Origin: Staphylococcus coagulans | GTDB lineage: Bacteria; Bacillota; Bacilli; Staphylococcales; Staphylococcaceae | Length of the DNA stretch: 64,000 nt | Reading direction: 5' to 3' | Assembly: GCF_002901995.1 (NCBI RefSeq) | Contig: NZ_PPQN01000042.1 | Span: 23,449-87,448, forward strand | Shown here: positions 1 to 12,606 of the stretch, one piece after another | Layout: each line of letters opens with the position of its first letter | How positions within the stretch are numbered: position 1 is the stretch's first letter | Notes under the pieces: model-generated | What the model was told of the DNA's origin: nothing | Seen by the model: only the letters and a program-made list of their open reading frames with translations | Databases searched by the model: none | Translations under genes and position numbers: made by a program

Positions 1-1
1 A

Positions 2-850
2 ACTGCTGTTAATATGGCGATGTTTGAAAATGCAGGAGATATGAAAGGCTACAACCTCAGTTATATTGCAGTTGCAGGCATTACATTATTAGTGACTTTG
101 ATTATTCAAGGATTTGCGAAAGGCTTCTTTTCTCTAATTCCTGTACTCATAGGTATTGTCGTGGGATATATTACAGCGATTATATTTGGAATAGTGGACT
201 TTAAACCAGTTGAAAAAGCAGCATGGTTCCAGTTCCCGGATATTTACTTACCATTTGCTGATTATCATCCTTCCATTCATCTCGGTTTGATTACCATCAT
301 GTTGCCCATTGTATTTGTAACAGTAAGTGAACATATTGGTCATCAAATGGTCATCAATAAAATCGTAGGACGTAATTTCTTCGAAGATCCAGGTTTACAT
401 CGTTCAATCATTGGCGACGGGGTTTCAACAATGTTTTCAAGCATTATCGGTGGACCACCAAGTACAACTTACGGTGAAAACATTGGTGTGTTGGCCATTA
501 CAAAAATTTACAGTATTTATGTCATTGGTGGCGCTGCTGTATTTGCCATCATGTTAGGGTTTGTAGGTAAATTTACAGCATTGATTTCATCTATCCCGAC
601 ACCAGTAATGGGCGGTGTGTCTATATTGTTATTTGGAACAATCGCAGCGAGCGGTTTGAGAATGCTCGTAGAAAGCCAAGTGGATTTTGCTCAAAATCGT
701 AATCTTGTCATTGCTTCAGTCATTTTAGTAATAGGAATTGGAAATATGATGCTTAACTTGTCTGATTTAGGTGTCAAATTAACTATTGAAGGTATGGCAT
801 TATCAGCAACAGCAGGTATTTTATTGAATTTACTCTTACCAAAACGATAA
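2..850 (+). CDS. pyrP: Uracil permease, C-terminal part (cut by window edge)
   Basis: This is the 3' part of a uracil:proton symporter of the NCS2 nucleobase transporter family, which imports uracil across the cytoplasmic membrane. The frame is open to the left edge, so the N-terminus lies outside the window and the first internal Met (base 14) is not the real start. What remains is a run of hydrophobic helices with the family's conserved acidic stretch VSEHIGHQM (bases about 323-349) and the glycine/serine-rich loop GGPPSTTYGEN that follows. It lies 19 bases before pyrB, too close to hold a PyrR attenuator; any attenuator must lie upstream of the window. Identification is by family resemblance and operon position. 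Confidence 0.93.
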   Translation, partial: TAVNMAMFENAGDMKGYNLSYIAVAGITLLVTLIIQGFAKGFFSLIPVLIGIVVGYITAIIFGIVDFKPVEKAAWFQFPDIYLPFADYHPSIHLGLITIMLPIVFVTVSEHIGHQMVINKIVGRNFFEDPGLHRSIIGDGVSTMFSSIIGGPPSTTYGENIGVLAITKIYSIYVIGGAAVFAIMLGFVGKFTALISSIPTPVMGGVSILLFGTIAASGLRMLVESQVDFAQNRNLVIASVILVIGIGNMMLNLSDLGVKLTIEGMALSATAGILLNLLLPKR

Positions 851-857
851 ACATTAG

Positions 858-1748
<891 letters not shown>

Positions 1749-1763
1749 GGGAGAGAATCGGAT

Positions 1764-3038
1764 ATGAAATTAATTCAAAATGCAAAAATGCTAGAAGCAG
1801 GTCAATTAAAAAAGGTAGATGTTTTGATTGAAGGTAAAACAATCAAGCAAATTGCTGAATCAATAGAAGCAACAGATGAAATGACTATCATCGATGCAAA
1901 AGGTCATTTCTTATCTCCAGGGTTTATCGATGTCCATGTACATTTAAGAGAACCTGGTGGTGAACATAAAGAAACGATTGAAACAGGAACGCGTGCAGCG
2001 GCTCGCGGTGGTTTTACAACTGTTTGTCCGATGCCTAATACAAAGCCTGTTCCTGACTCTATAGAAAATTTAACGCATTTGAATGAATTAATTGCTAAAA
2101 GTGCACATGTGCGTGTATTACCTTATGCTTCAATCACTGTAAGACAGGCTGGGAGAGAACATGTAGATTTTAAAGCACTTACAGAAAATGGTGCTTTTGC
2201 TTTTACGGATGACGGTGTTGGTGTCCAACAAGCTTCAATGATGTATGAAGCAATGCAACAAGCTAAAGCTCAAAATAAAGCTGTCGTTGCCCACTGTGAA
2301 GACAATAGTTTGATTTATGGTGGTGCGATGCATGAAGGTAAGAGAAGTAAAGCGCTCGGTATCCCGGGGATTCCAAATATTTGTGAATCTGTCCAAATTG
2401 CCCGTGATGTTTTATTGAGTGAAGCAACAGGATGTCACTATCATGTTTGTCATGTTTCGACAAAAGAAAGTGTACGCGTGATTAGAGATGCTAAAAAAGC
2501 AGGTATTCCAGTAACCGCAGAAGTCACACCTCATCATCTTTTACTAACAGAGGATGATATTCCAGGTGACAATGCAATCTATAAAATGAATCCGCCGCTA
2601 AGAAGTCACGAAGATAGAGCGGCATTATTAGAAGGTTTATTAGATGGCACAATTGACTGCATTGCAACAGATCATGCGCCACACGCAGCAGAAGAAAAAG
2701 CGCAACCTATGACACGTGCACCATTTGGTATTGTGGGTAGTGAGACTGCATTCCCATTATTGTATACGCACTTTGTTAAAAATGGAGACTGGTCATTACA
2801 ACAACTTGTAGACTACTTAACAACGAAACCTGCACAAACTTTTGATTTACCATACGGTCGTTTAGAAGAAGGTAGCTTAGCAGATTTAACGTTGATTAAC
2901 TTAGAAGACGAATACGAAATTAAAGCAGAAGACTTCTTGTCTAAAGCATCGAATACACCATTCTTAGGAGAAAAAGTATACGGTAATCCTATTTTAACAA
3001 TGGTAGAAGGACATATTTGTTATGAGGGGGCAAAATAA
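1764..3038 (+). CDS. pyrC: Dihydroorotase
   Basis: A zinc amidohydrolase that cyclises N-carbamoyl-aspartate to dihydroorotate. The metal-binding motif [10 protein letters not shown] has His58 and His60, and the second signature [11 protein letters not shown] carries the catalytic Asp. At 424 residues it is a class I (Bacillus-type) dihydroorotase rather than the shorter enterobacterial type. It starts 15 bases after pyrB with GGGAGAG upstream and ends 2 bases before carA, so it is translated as part of the pyr operon. Confidence 0.97.
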   Translation: MKLIQNAKMLEAGQLKKVDVLIEGKTIKQIAESIEATDEMTIIDAKGHFLSPGFIDVHVHLREPGGEHKETIETGTRAAARGGFTTVCPMPNTKPVPDSIENLTHLNELIAKSAHVRVLPYASITVRQAGREHVDFKALTENGAFAFTDDGVGVQQASMMYEAMQQAKAQNKAVVAHCEDNSLIYGGAMHEGKRSKALGIPGIPNICESVQIARDVLLSEATGCHYHVCHVSTKESVRVIRDAKKAGIPVTAEVTPHHLLLTEDDIPGDNAIYKMNPPLRSHEDRAALLEGLLDGTIDCIATDHAPHAAEEKAQPMTRAPFGIVGSETAFPLLYTHFVKNGDWSLQQLVDYLTTKPAQTFDLPYGRLEEGSLADLTLINLEDEYEIKAEDFLSKASNTPFLGEKVYGNPILTMVEGHICYEGAK

Positions 3039-3040
3039 AG

Positions 3041-4141
3041 ATGTTTGAAAAACGTTATCTCGTGTTAGAAGATGGCTCACATTATACTGGATTTAAATTA
3101 GGATCAGACCGCTTAACACAAGGGGAGATTGTTTTTAATACTGCAATGACAGGATATCAAGAAACAATTTCAGACCCTTCGTATACAGGGCAAATTATTA
3201 CATTTACTTACCCACTTATTGGTAACTATGGGATTAATCGTGATGATTTCGAATCATTGACGCCTACATTAAATGGTGTTGTGGTTAAAGAGGCTTGTAC
3301 GACACCAAGTAATTTTCGGGCACAAAAGTCGATAGATGAAGTTTTGAAAGAATACGACATTCCCGGTTTGAGTGGTGTAGATACAAGAAGTATTACGAAA
3401 AAAATTCGTCAGCATGGGGTTTTAAAAGCTGCTTTTGTAGACCATGAAACAGAAATTGATGAAATGATTCAAAAACTACAAACAATGACATTCCCTAGAA
3501 CAGAGGTGCCAACAGTTTCTACAAAAACGCCTTATGTTTCAACGGGATTTGATCTTCGCGTGGTACTTGTAGATTTCGGTAAAAAACAAAATATTGTGCG
3601 TGAATTGAACGCACGTGGCTGTGAAGTGACAGTCGTTCCTTATGATACATCAGCTAATGAAATTCTTAAAATGCGTCCAGATGGTGTCATGTTATCCAAT
3701 GGACCTGGAGACCCAGAGGATGTCGAAGTTGCCCTTGAAATGATTAATGGTATTTTAGGTAAAATTCCATTCTTCGGAATTTGTCTAGGCCATCAATTAT
3801 TTGCCTTATCTCAAGGTGCAAAGTCATTCAAAATGAAGTTTGGTCACCGTGGTGCGAATCACCCAGTGAAAGATTTAAAAACTGGGAAAATTGCGCTTAC
3901 GAGTCAAAACCATGGTTATGCCATTGATGCAGCATCTATTGAAAACACAGATTTAGAGATTACACATATCGCTATAAATGACGGTACAGTTGAAGGACTT
4001 AAACATAAAACGTTACCTGCATTTTCGGTGCAATATCACCCAGAAGCATGTCCTGGACCAACAGATTCTAATTACTTATTCGATCAGTTTGTTGAAATGA
4101 TGCAACAAAATAAACAAAAGGAGCGCGTTACTTATGCCTAA
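3041..4141 (+). CDS. carA: Carbamoyl-phosphate synthase small (glutaminase) subunit
   Basis: This subunit hydrolyses glutamine and channels ammonia to CarB. The N-terminal half is the CarA-specific domain; the C-terminal half is a class I glutamine amidotransferase with the nucleophile Cys in [10 protein letters not shown] and the His/Glu pair in [10 protein letters not shown]. Length is 366 residues, typical for Gram-positive CarA. It overlaps carB by 8 bases, which suggests translational coupling and matched subunit amounts. Being inside the pyr operon, it probably serves both pyrimidine and arginine supply unless a second copy exists elsewhere. Confidence 0.97.
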   Translation: MFEKRYLVLEDGSHYTGFKLGSDRLTQGEIVFNTAMTGYQETISDPSYTGQIITFTYPLIGNYGINRDDFESLTPTLNGVVVKEACTTPSNFRAQKSIDEVLKEYDIPGLSGVDTRSITKKIRQHGVLKAAFVDHETEIDEMIQKLQTMTFPRTEVPTVSTKTPYVSTGFDLRVVLVDFGKKQNIVRELNARGCEVTVVPYDTSANEILKMRPDGVMLSNGPGDPEDVEVALEMINGILGKIPFFGICLGHQLFALSQGAKSFKMKFGHRGANHPVKDLKTGKIALTSQNHGYAIDAASIENTDLEITHIAINDGTVEGLKHKTLPAFSVQYHPEACPGPTDSNYLFDQFVEMMQQNKQKERVTYA

Positions 4142-7100
4142 AAGAAATGACATTGAAACGATTCTTGTGATAGGTTCAGGACCTATTATTATTGGTCAAG
4201 CAGCAGAATTTGATTACGCTGGCACACAAGCTTGTTTAGCACTTAAAGAAGAAGGTTATCGTGTCATTTTAGTGAACTCGAATCCTGCTACGATTATGAC
4301 AGATAAGGAAATTGCGGATAAAGTCTATATTGAACCGTTAACACATGATTTTATTGCACGTATCATACGTAAAGAACAACCTGATGCATTGCTGCCTACA
4401 TTAGGTGGACAAACAGGATTAAACATGGCGATTGAACTTCACGAAAGCGGTGTGTTGGAATCAAATCATGTTCAACTTTTAGGTACAAAATTATCATCTA
4501 TTGAACAGGCTGAAGACCGGGAATTATTCCGTAGCCTGATGAATGAACTGGATGTGCCTGTACCAGAGAGTGATATTGTAAACACGCTTGAACAAGCAAT
4601 CGAATTTAAAAATAAAGTCGGTTATCCATTAATCGTTCGTCCTGCATTCACAATGGGAGGTACAGGTGGTGGTATTTGTCATAACGATGAGGAATTACAT
4701 GAAGTCGTTTCTAATGGATTGAAATACAGCCCAGCAACGCAATGTTTAATTGAAAAATCAATAGCAGGCTTTAAAGAAATTGAATACGAAGTGATGCGTG
4801 ATAAAAATGATAACGCAATTGTTGTATGTAATATGGAAAATATCGACCCCGTTGGTATTCATACAGGAGATTCAGTTGTTGTGGCACCAAGTCAAACACT
4901 ATCAGATGTGGAATATCAAATGTTGCGCGATGTCTCTCTTAAAGTCATTCGTGCTTTAGGTATTGAAGGCGGTTGTAATGTTCAACTTGCCCTTGACCCA
5001 CATTCAATGCAGTACTATATCATTGAAGTGAACCCACGTGTATCTCGTTCATCAGCATTAGCTTCAAAGGCAACCGGCTATCCGATTGCAAAGCTCGCTG
5101 CTAAAATCGCTGTAGGTCTCACATTAGATGAAATGAAAAACCCTGTTACAGGGACATCTTATGCGGCATTTGAACCAAGTTTGGATTATATCGTATCAAA
5201 AATTCCACGTTTTCCATTTGATAAATTTGAAAAAGGTGAGCGCGAGCTTGGCACACAAATGAAAGCAACTGGAGAAGTCATGTCAATCGGCCGTACGTAT
5301 GAAGAATCATTATTAAAGGCGATTCGTTCACTGGAGTATGGCGTCCATCATTTAGGTTTACCTAACGGTGAATCCTATGATTTGGATTACATTAAATCTC
5401 GAATTCAAGCCCAAGATGATGAGCGTTTATTCTTTATTGGTGAAGCGATTCGCAGAGGAACAACACTTGAAGAACTTCACGAAATGACACGTATCGATTA
5501 CTTCTTTTTAAATAAATTTAAAAACATCATCGACATGGAACATGCGTTAAAAGAAAACAAAGGGGATATCGATTATTTAAGATTTGCGAAGCGTTTTGGC
5601 TTCAGTGATCGTGTCATCGCACATCGCTTTGAAATGACAGAGGAAGCGGTATATCAACTACGTCAAGAACATCATATTAATCCAGTATATAAAATGGTGG
5701 ATACATGTGCAGCTGAATTCGAATCTGCAACGCCGTATTATTATGGAACTTACGAAGAAGAAAATGAGTCTATCGTTACAGAAAAAGAAAAAATTATTGT
5801 TCTAGGTTCAGGTCCGATTCGTATTGGTCAAGGTGTAGAGTTTGACTATGCAACGGTACACGCAGTTTGGGCTATCCAAAATGCCGGCTATGAAGCTATT
5901 ATCGTCAATAACAATCCAGAAACAGTGTCAACAGATTTCTCTATCTCAGATAAGCTTTATTTTGAGCCATTAACAGAAGAAGACGTTATGAACATTATTA
6001 ACTTAGAACGTCCTAAAGGCGTTGTCGTTCAGTTTGGTGGTCAAACTGCAATCAACCTTGCTGATAAATTAGCAAAATATGGTGTGGAAATTTTAGGAAC
6101 ATCATTAGAGAATTTAAATCGCGCTGAAGACAGAAAAGAGTTTGAAGCTTTGTTAAATCAAATCCAAGTGCCACAACCAAAAGGGAAAACAGCAACTTCA
6201 ACTGAAGAAGCTTTGGCCAATGCGAGAGACATTGGTTATCCAGTAGTTGTAAGACCGTCTTACGTATTAGGCGGACGCGCAATGGAAATTGTTTATAACG
6301 ATGACGAGTTAGAAAATTATATGAAAGAAGCGGTTAAAGCAAGCCCTGAACATCCAGTATTAGTAGACCGTTACTTAACAGGTAAAGAAATAGAAGTCGA
6401 TGCCATTTGTGATGGTGATACGGTTATTATACCGGGAATTATGGAACATATTGAACGTGCTGGTGTTCACTCTGGAGACTCCATTGCGGTATACCCACCA
6501 CAAACATTAACTCAAGATGAAATCGATACGCTTGAAGCTTATACGATTAAACTTGCAAAAGGCTTAAATGTCATCGGATTAATTAACATTCAGTTCGTCC
6601 TTGCACATGATGGGGTATATGTTTTAGAAGTGAACCCAAGATCAAGTCGCACAGTCCCATTTTTAAGTAAAATCACTGAAATTCCAATGGCACAGCTCGC
6701 AATGAAAGCTATTATGGGACAGAAATTAGCAGAACTCGGTTTTGAACCCGGTATTCAACCCTATCAAGAAGGGGTATTTGTTAAAGCCCCCGTATTTAGT
6801 TTTAATAAATTAAAAAATGTAGACATCACTTTAGGACCTGAAATGAAATCTACAGGTGAAGTCATGGGACGCGATTTAACACTTGAAAAGGCGCTTTACA
6901 AAGGCTTAACAGCGGCAGGGATGGAAGTTAAAGATTATGGAACGGTATTAATCACTGTGAGTGATAAAGATAAAGACGAAATGGTCAAAATTGCAAAGCG
7001 TCTGAATGAAGTTGGGTATAAAATTATAGCGACAGAAGGCACAGCTAAAAAATTAGCTGAGCATGCGATTAAAGTGCAAACGGTTGATAAAATTGGTGGT

Positions 7101-7307
7101 CATGACGATCTTATCACAAAGATTCAAAACGGCGATGTTCAAATCGTTATTAACACAATGACTAAAGGTAAAACAATCGAAAGAGACGGTTTCCAAATTC
7201 GTCGCGCATCAGTAGAAAATGGTGTGCCATGTCTCACATCACTTGATACAGCAAATGCATTAACGAATGTGATTGAAAGTATGACATTCTCTATGAGAAA
7301 TATGTAG
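4134..7307 (+). CDS. carB: Carbamoyl-phosphate synthase large subunit
   Basis: The 1057-residue synthetase subunit forms carbamoyl phosphate from bicarbonate, ammonia and two ATP. Two homologous halves are clear: each begins with a nucleotide-binding signature ([19 protein letters not shown] near residue 13 and [19 protein letters not shown] near residue 560) and contains an ATP-grasp domain with EVNPR motifs. The last 130 or so residues form the MGS-like regulatory domain, where UMP and PRPP act in characterised family members. The gene has an AAGGAG site inside the end of carA and is followed after 11 bases by pyrK. Confidence 0.98.
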   Translation: MPKRNDIETILVIGSGPIIIGQAAEFDYAGTQACLALKEEGYRVILVNSNPATIMTDKEIADKVYIEPLTHDFIARIIRKEQPDALLPTLGGQTGLNMAIELHESGVLESNHVQLLGTKLSSIEQAEDRELFRSLMNELDVPVPESDIVNTLEQAIEFKNKVGYPLIVRPAFTMGGTGGGICHNDEELHEVVSNGLKYSPATQCLIEKSIAGFKEIEYEVMRDKNDNAIVVCNMENIDPVGIHTGDSVVVAPSQTLSDVEYQMLRDVSLKVIRALGIEGGCNVQLALDPHSMQYYIIEVNPRVSRSSALASKATGYPIAKLAAKIAVGLTLDEMKNPVTGTSYAAFEPSLDYIVSKIPRFPFDKFEKGERELGTQMKATGEVMSIGRTYEESLLKAIRSLEYGVHHLGLPNGESYDLDYIKSRIQAQDDERLFFIGEAIRRGTTLEELHEMTRIDYFFLNKFKNIIDMEHALKENKGDIDYLRFAKRFGFSDRVIAHRFEMTEEAVYQLRQEHHINPVYKMVDTCAAEFESATPYYYGTYEEENESIVTEKEKIIVLGSGPIRIGQGVEFDYATVHAVWAIQNAGYEAIIVNNNPETVSTDFSISDKLYFEPLTEEDVMNIINLERPKGVVVQFGGQTAINLADKLAKYGVEILGTSLENLNRAEDRKEFEALLNQIQVPQPKGKTATSTEEALANARDIGYPVVVRPSYVLGGRAMEIVYNDDELENYMKEAVKASPEHPVLVDRYLTGKEIEVDAICDGDTVIIPGIMEHIERAGVHSGDSIAVYPPQTLTQDEIDTLEAYTIKLAKGLNVIGLINIQFVLAHDGVYVLEVNPRSSRTVPFLSKITEIPMAQLAMKAIMGQKLAELGFEPGIQPYQEGVFVKAPVFSFNKLKNVDITLGPEMKSTGEVMGRDLTLEKALYKGLTAAGMEVKDYGTVLITVSDKDKDEMVKIAKRLNEVGYKIIATEGTAKKLAEHAIKVQTVDKIGGHDDLITKIQNGDVQIVINTMTKGKTIERDGFQIRRASVENGVPCLTSLDTANALTNVIESMTFSMRNM

Positions 7308-7318
7308 GAGGTTAAGTT

Positions 7319-9696
<2,378 letters not shown>

Positions 9697-9709
<13 letters not shown>

Positions 9710-10305
9710 TTGCAAAATCATTATTAGATATTGAAGCAGTTTCTTTATCTCCAAACGAGATGTTTACATGGAGCTCGGGTATCAAATCGCCGATATACTG
9801 TGATAATCGTGTGACGTTAGGTTATCCTGAAGTACGTGAAGCAATCCGTGATGGTTTAATACAACTTATTGAAAAACACTTTCCAGATGTTGAAGTTGTT
9901 TCTGGAACAGCAACTGCGGGCATTCCACATGCAGCCTATATCTCAGATAAAATGAGTTTGCCGATGAATTATGTACGCTCAAAAAGTAAAAGTCATGGTA
10001 AGCAAAACCAAATAGAAGGTGCATTCAGTAACAATAAAAAAGTAGTGGTTGTGGAAGATTTAATTTCGACGGGTGGTTCATCGATTACAGCAGTTAATGC
10101 TTTACGTGAAGCAGGAGCGGATGTATTAGGTGTCGTTGCCATCTTTACATACGGATTAAGTAAAGCTGATGAAATGTTTAAAGATGCCAAAGTGCCTTTT
10201 TATACGTTGAGTCATTACGATGAGTTAATCGAAGTTGCGCAAGCTGAAGGTAAAATCTCAGAAGCAGATATTGAAACATTAATTAATTGGCGTAATCAAC
10301 TTTAA
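9697..10305 (+). CDS. pyrE: Orotate phosphoribosyltransferase
   Basis: Converts orotate and PRPP to OMP, supplying PyrF. The PRPP-binding signature [14 protein letters not shown] lies at residues 116-129, with the flexible-loop lysines in the KSKSHGK segment around residues 96-102. It is 202 residues long and is the last gene of the operon; a strong hairpin follows 23 bases later. Confidence 0.97.
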
Positions 10306-10322
10306 TTGAGAGATACGCAATA

Positions 10323-10372
10323 GAAAGAGCGGGATAAGAAAATCAATTTGGTTGCTATCCCGCTTCTTTATA
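10323..10372 (+). terminator. Terminator of the pyr operon
   Basis: A stem of AGCGGGATA (10328-10336) with TATCCCGCT (10356-10364) is followed by a T-rich tail (TCTTTATATTTAT). It lies just after pyrE and closes the operon. Confidence 0.85.
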
Positions 10373-10457
10373 TTTATCGTTTCATTATGGTATCGCTATT
10401 ATATTCGATACTATAAGGATTGATGGGTTGTATTCATGTATATAAGGAGAGGTATAA

Positions 10458-10547
10458 TTATTTTAAATACCAACGTAAAAATAACCAGCCACCCACAATA
10501 ATTAAAAGCATTACTAAAAGTGGTATTAATAAATTCATGCTAATCAT
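10458..10547 (-). CDS. 29-residue hydrophobic membrane peptide
   Basis: A very small reading frame with an excellent GGAGG at 10555-10559, 7 bases from ATG 10547. The peptide starts MISMNLLIPLLVMLL and ends GGWLFLRWYLK: one hydrophobic helix followed by a basic aromatic tail. A second in-frame ATG at 10538 would give 26 residues. It lies alone on the minus strand after the pyr terminator. Its form resembles small membrane peptides and type I toxins of staphylococci, but I recognise no specific relative and saw no obvious antisense RNA gene. The ribosome site is the best evidence that it is real. Confidence 0.5.
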   Translation of the reverse strand: MISMNLLIPLLVMLLIIVGGWLFLRWYLK

Positions 10548-10801
10548 AAAATGACCTCCAAAAATGATTTAACCTTATTGTAACGGGTTATAATATAGAG
10601 TGAAAGTCAAAAGAAATAATCAAACAAAGTCATAAAGAGGAAATAGTTGTAAAAAGCTATTGACTCATAGGGGAGAGAAAAGGAAAACAGGGTTCGAACA
10701 AATTAAGGGTGACAAAGCTCAAATTTAAATGGAAGACGTTGTTATCATTTTAAAATACTAAATTTCCATTTCTCAAATATTGCATGAAGGAGACGATCAA
10801 A

Positions 10802-11215
10802 ATGAAAATACCTAAAATTACTACATTTTTAATGTTTAATGGGGATGCTGAAGAAGCCATACAGCGTTATACATCATTATTTCAAGATAGTGAAATTATT
10901 ACAATGGTGAAATATGATGATACAATCCCTGAGCAGGCAGGAAAGGTACAACATTCTATTTTTACACTCAATGGTCAAGTGTTCATGGCGATTGACAATA
11001 TGAATGGTGCAGAGATTGAAATGAATCCAGCAATGTCATTGTATGTGACGGTTAAAGATCAATTTGAAATGGATACATTATATAATGGTTTAAAAGATGG
11101 TGGGGCTATTCTAATGCCTAAAACAGAAATGCCACCACAATATCGTGAGTTTGCATGGGTTCAAGATAAGTTTGGTGTGAATTTCCAACTTGCACTTCCT
11201 GAATCGACACGTTAG
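10802..11215 (+). CDS. VOC-superfamily (PhnB/glyoxalase-like) protein
   Basis: A 137-residue single-domain protein of the PhnB-like branch of the vicinal-oxygen-chelate fold, often annotated as 3-demethylubiquinone-9 3-methyltransferase-like although staphylococci make no ubiquinone. Visible family features are the opening ITTFLMFNGDAEEAIQRYTS, the central QHSIFTLNGQVFMAID and the ending FAWVQDKFGVNFQL. ATG 10802 is preferred because AAGGAGA (10787-10793) sits 8 bases upstream; an earlier ATG at 10784 overlaps that site. The substrate is unknown. The gene stands alone, followed by the repeat hairpin at 11321-11362. Confidence 0.8.
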   Translation: MKIPKITTFLMFNGDAEEAIQRYTSLFQDSEIITMVKYDDTIPEQAGKVQHSIFTLNGQVFMAIDNMNGAEIEMNPAMSLYVTVKDQFEMDTLYNGLKDGGAILMPKTEMPPQYREFAWVQDKFGVNFQLALPESTR

Positions 11216-11262
11216 AAGTTAGAAGGGTGGAGTTAAACACCATGTGAATGAAAAAGAAAAGT

Positions 11263-11372
11263 GGCTGAGGCTGCCCCTCGTAAATCAAAGTCATATCATA
11301 CGTATTTTTTCATAAAAAAGAAGCGCTAAGACGATTTTCTATTAAAAGTCATCTTAGCGCTAGTTATTTTGT
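11263..11372 (+). repeat. Dispersed intergenic repeat with hairpin, copy 1
   Basis: It begins GGCTGAGGCTG (11263-11273), continues with TCATATCATACGTA (11291-11304) and ends in a long hairpin: AGCGCTAAGACGATTTT (11322-11338) pairing with AAAAGTCATCTTAGCGCT (11344-11361), loop CTATT. The same three blocks in the same order occur at 49091-49180. It lies between the convergent VOC and coiled-coil genes, so it may also stop transcription. Confidence 0.65.
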
Positions 11373-11422
11373 GATATATGTCAGAGTTTCTTTTAAAATG
11401 TCATTGTATTTTTTAACATAAA

Positions 11423-12157
11423 TTATTCTTCGTTTTTAAACCAAGACTTAATTTTTTCAGTAATTTCATCAAGCTTTTTGTTCACTTTTTCTAATTCCTT
11501 TTCCATAGCGTCGTTATTACCGTTTTGTCTTTCTTTTTCAGCGTTTTGTAAATTGTCCACGGTATCATCATATTGATTAGCTACTTTATTGGCTTGTTTG
11601 TCATTCGTATGATTTTTTAAGTTTTCAATCTCTTGCTTTAATTGATCAATTTTAGATTGTGTATCGCTGTGGTTATTTTTAATACTATCTTTCGTATCTT
11701 GAATTTGTTGTTGTAATTCTTTATCTTTTTGTTCCACATATTGATTTTCTGATTTGTTATTGTCAGGTGTTTGTTGAGAATTAGTCGTCGCGTTATTTTG
11801 ATCAGATGTCTCATTCTGTGTATCGTCACTACTGCAAGACTTTACAATAAAAACAACTAACAGTAATAAAACAATGATAAAGCCGAATAAGAGCCATTTG
11901 TTTCTACTTTTACTTTGGTTGAGTGCTTCTCGTTGTTCTTGTTCATAGCGATAATCACGATCAGTATAATATTTATTTTGTTGATCTGCCATGTTAATCA
12001 ATATGCCACCAAAAACTTGATGTTGTTGGGCATCTGTTAATGTATGAACATTTAAATCCGTATTCAGTTGATTATACTTATCATAAGCAATAATCGTTCC
12101 ATCATCTAATATTTTTTCTACTCTAGGATAATCTAAACGCTTATCTTGTCTTTTCAT
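11423..12157 (-). CDS. Membrane-anchored coiled-coil protein of unknown function
   Basis: I do not recognise this 244-residue protein. Residues 1-85 are a hydrophilic, probably cytoplasmic domain starting MKRQDKRLDYPRVEKILDDG. One membrane helix spans about residues 88-106 (WLLFGFIIVLLLLVVFIV), directly followed by a Lys-Ser-Cys segment. Residues 110-140 are rich in Asn, Thr, Gln and Ser, and residues 141-240 are strongly charged with coiled-coil character. There is no cleavable signal peptide, so the tail is most likely outside the cell. GGAGG stands just upstream of ATG 12157. No clear operon partner. Confidence 0.8.
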   Translation of the reverse strand: MKRQDKRLDYPRVEKILDDGTIIAYDKYNQLNTDLNVHTLTDAQQHQVFGGILINMADQQNKYYTDRDYRYEQEQREALNQSKSRNKWLLFGFIIVLLLLVVFIVKSCSSDDTQNETSDQNNATTNSQQTPDNNKSENQYVEQKDKELQQQIQDTKDSIKNNHSDTQSKIDQLKQEIENLKNHTNDKQANKVANQYDDTVDNLQNAEKERQNGNNDAMEKELEKVNKKLDEITEKIKSWFKNEE

Positions 12158-12606
12158 GTATATCCTCCTTCAAAACCGTGGCTACAGTTTCAAGTATGAC
12201 CGCATTCTTTACTCTTATCTTAACATAACCACGTCCGTCGCATAGCTTCTATGTCGCTGTAACTTGTTTTTACCATTTTATTGATAGCCTATGCAACTGT
12301 TTTTGTCTTCAATCCTACTAAGGTCTTACATTAAAGGTGTTTTAAAAGGCGATGAATTAGACTTAACTTAATTCAGCAAGCGTGCATATTTATTTAACTG
12401 ATATCAAAATCGTGACTTGTTGCAGACGATACATACTGTACAAATAATATAAATTAACTAATGTAATATATTTATACTATTAAAATAAATTTAACTACAC
12501 ATGTAATATTTTTTAGAATGATTGGGTATATAAAATTATAAATTATTTTACTGATATGAAGCATATCATGTGGAATAAATAAAAAACTAAAAAAGGAGCA
12601 TGTGTC
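12158..12606. other. AT-rich divergent intergenic region upstream of the secreted protease
   Basis: About 450 bases between the divergent coiled-coil gene and the protease gene. It holds no supportable reading frame. The part from 12420 to 12560 is very AT-rich and includes the inverted repeat at 12552-12568. Clear -35/-10 pairs could not be fixed for either gene. Confidence 0.55.
12552..12568. promoter_or_regulatory. Inverted repeat, candidate operator for the protease gene
   Basis: TGATATG-AAG-CATATCA is a perfect 7-base inverted repeat with a 3-base centre, 38 bases upstream of the protease start codon. Its symmetry and place fit a repressor site, but no regulator can be named. Confidence 0.35.

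Larger units (their letters stand above)
10306..10801. other. Intergenic region between pyrE and the VOC gene
   Basis: About 500 bases holding the pyr terminator and the 29-residue minus-strand peptide gene. The part from 10600 to 10780 carries no reading frame that I can support and no riboswitch or T-box signature that I recognise. Confidence 0.6.

Noticed and set aside
10600..10780. Riboswitch or T-box before the VOC gene
   Set aside because: No recognised conserved core and no terminator hairpin before the start codon.
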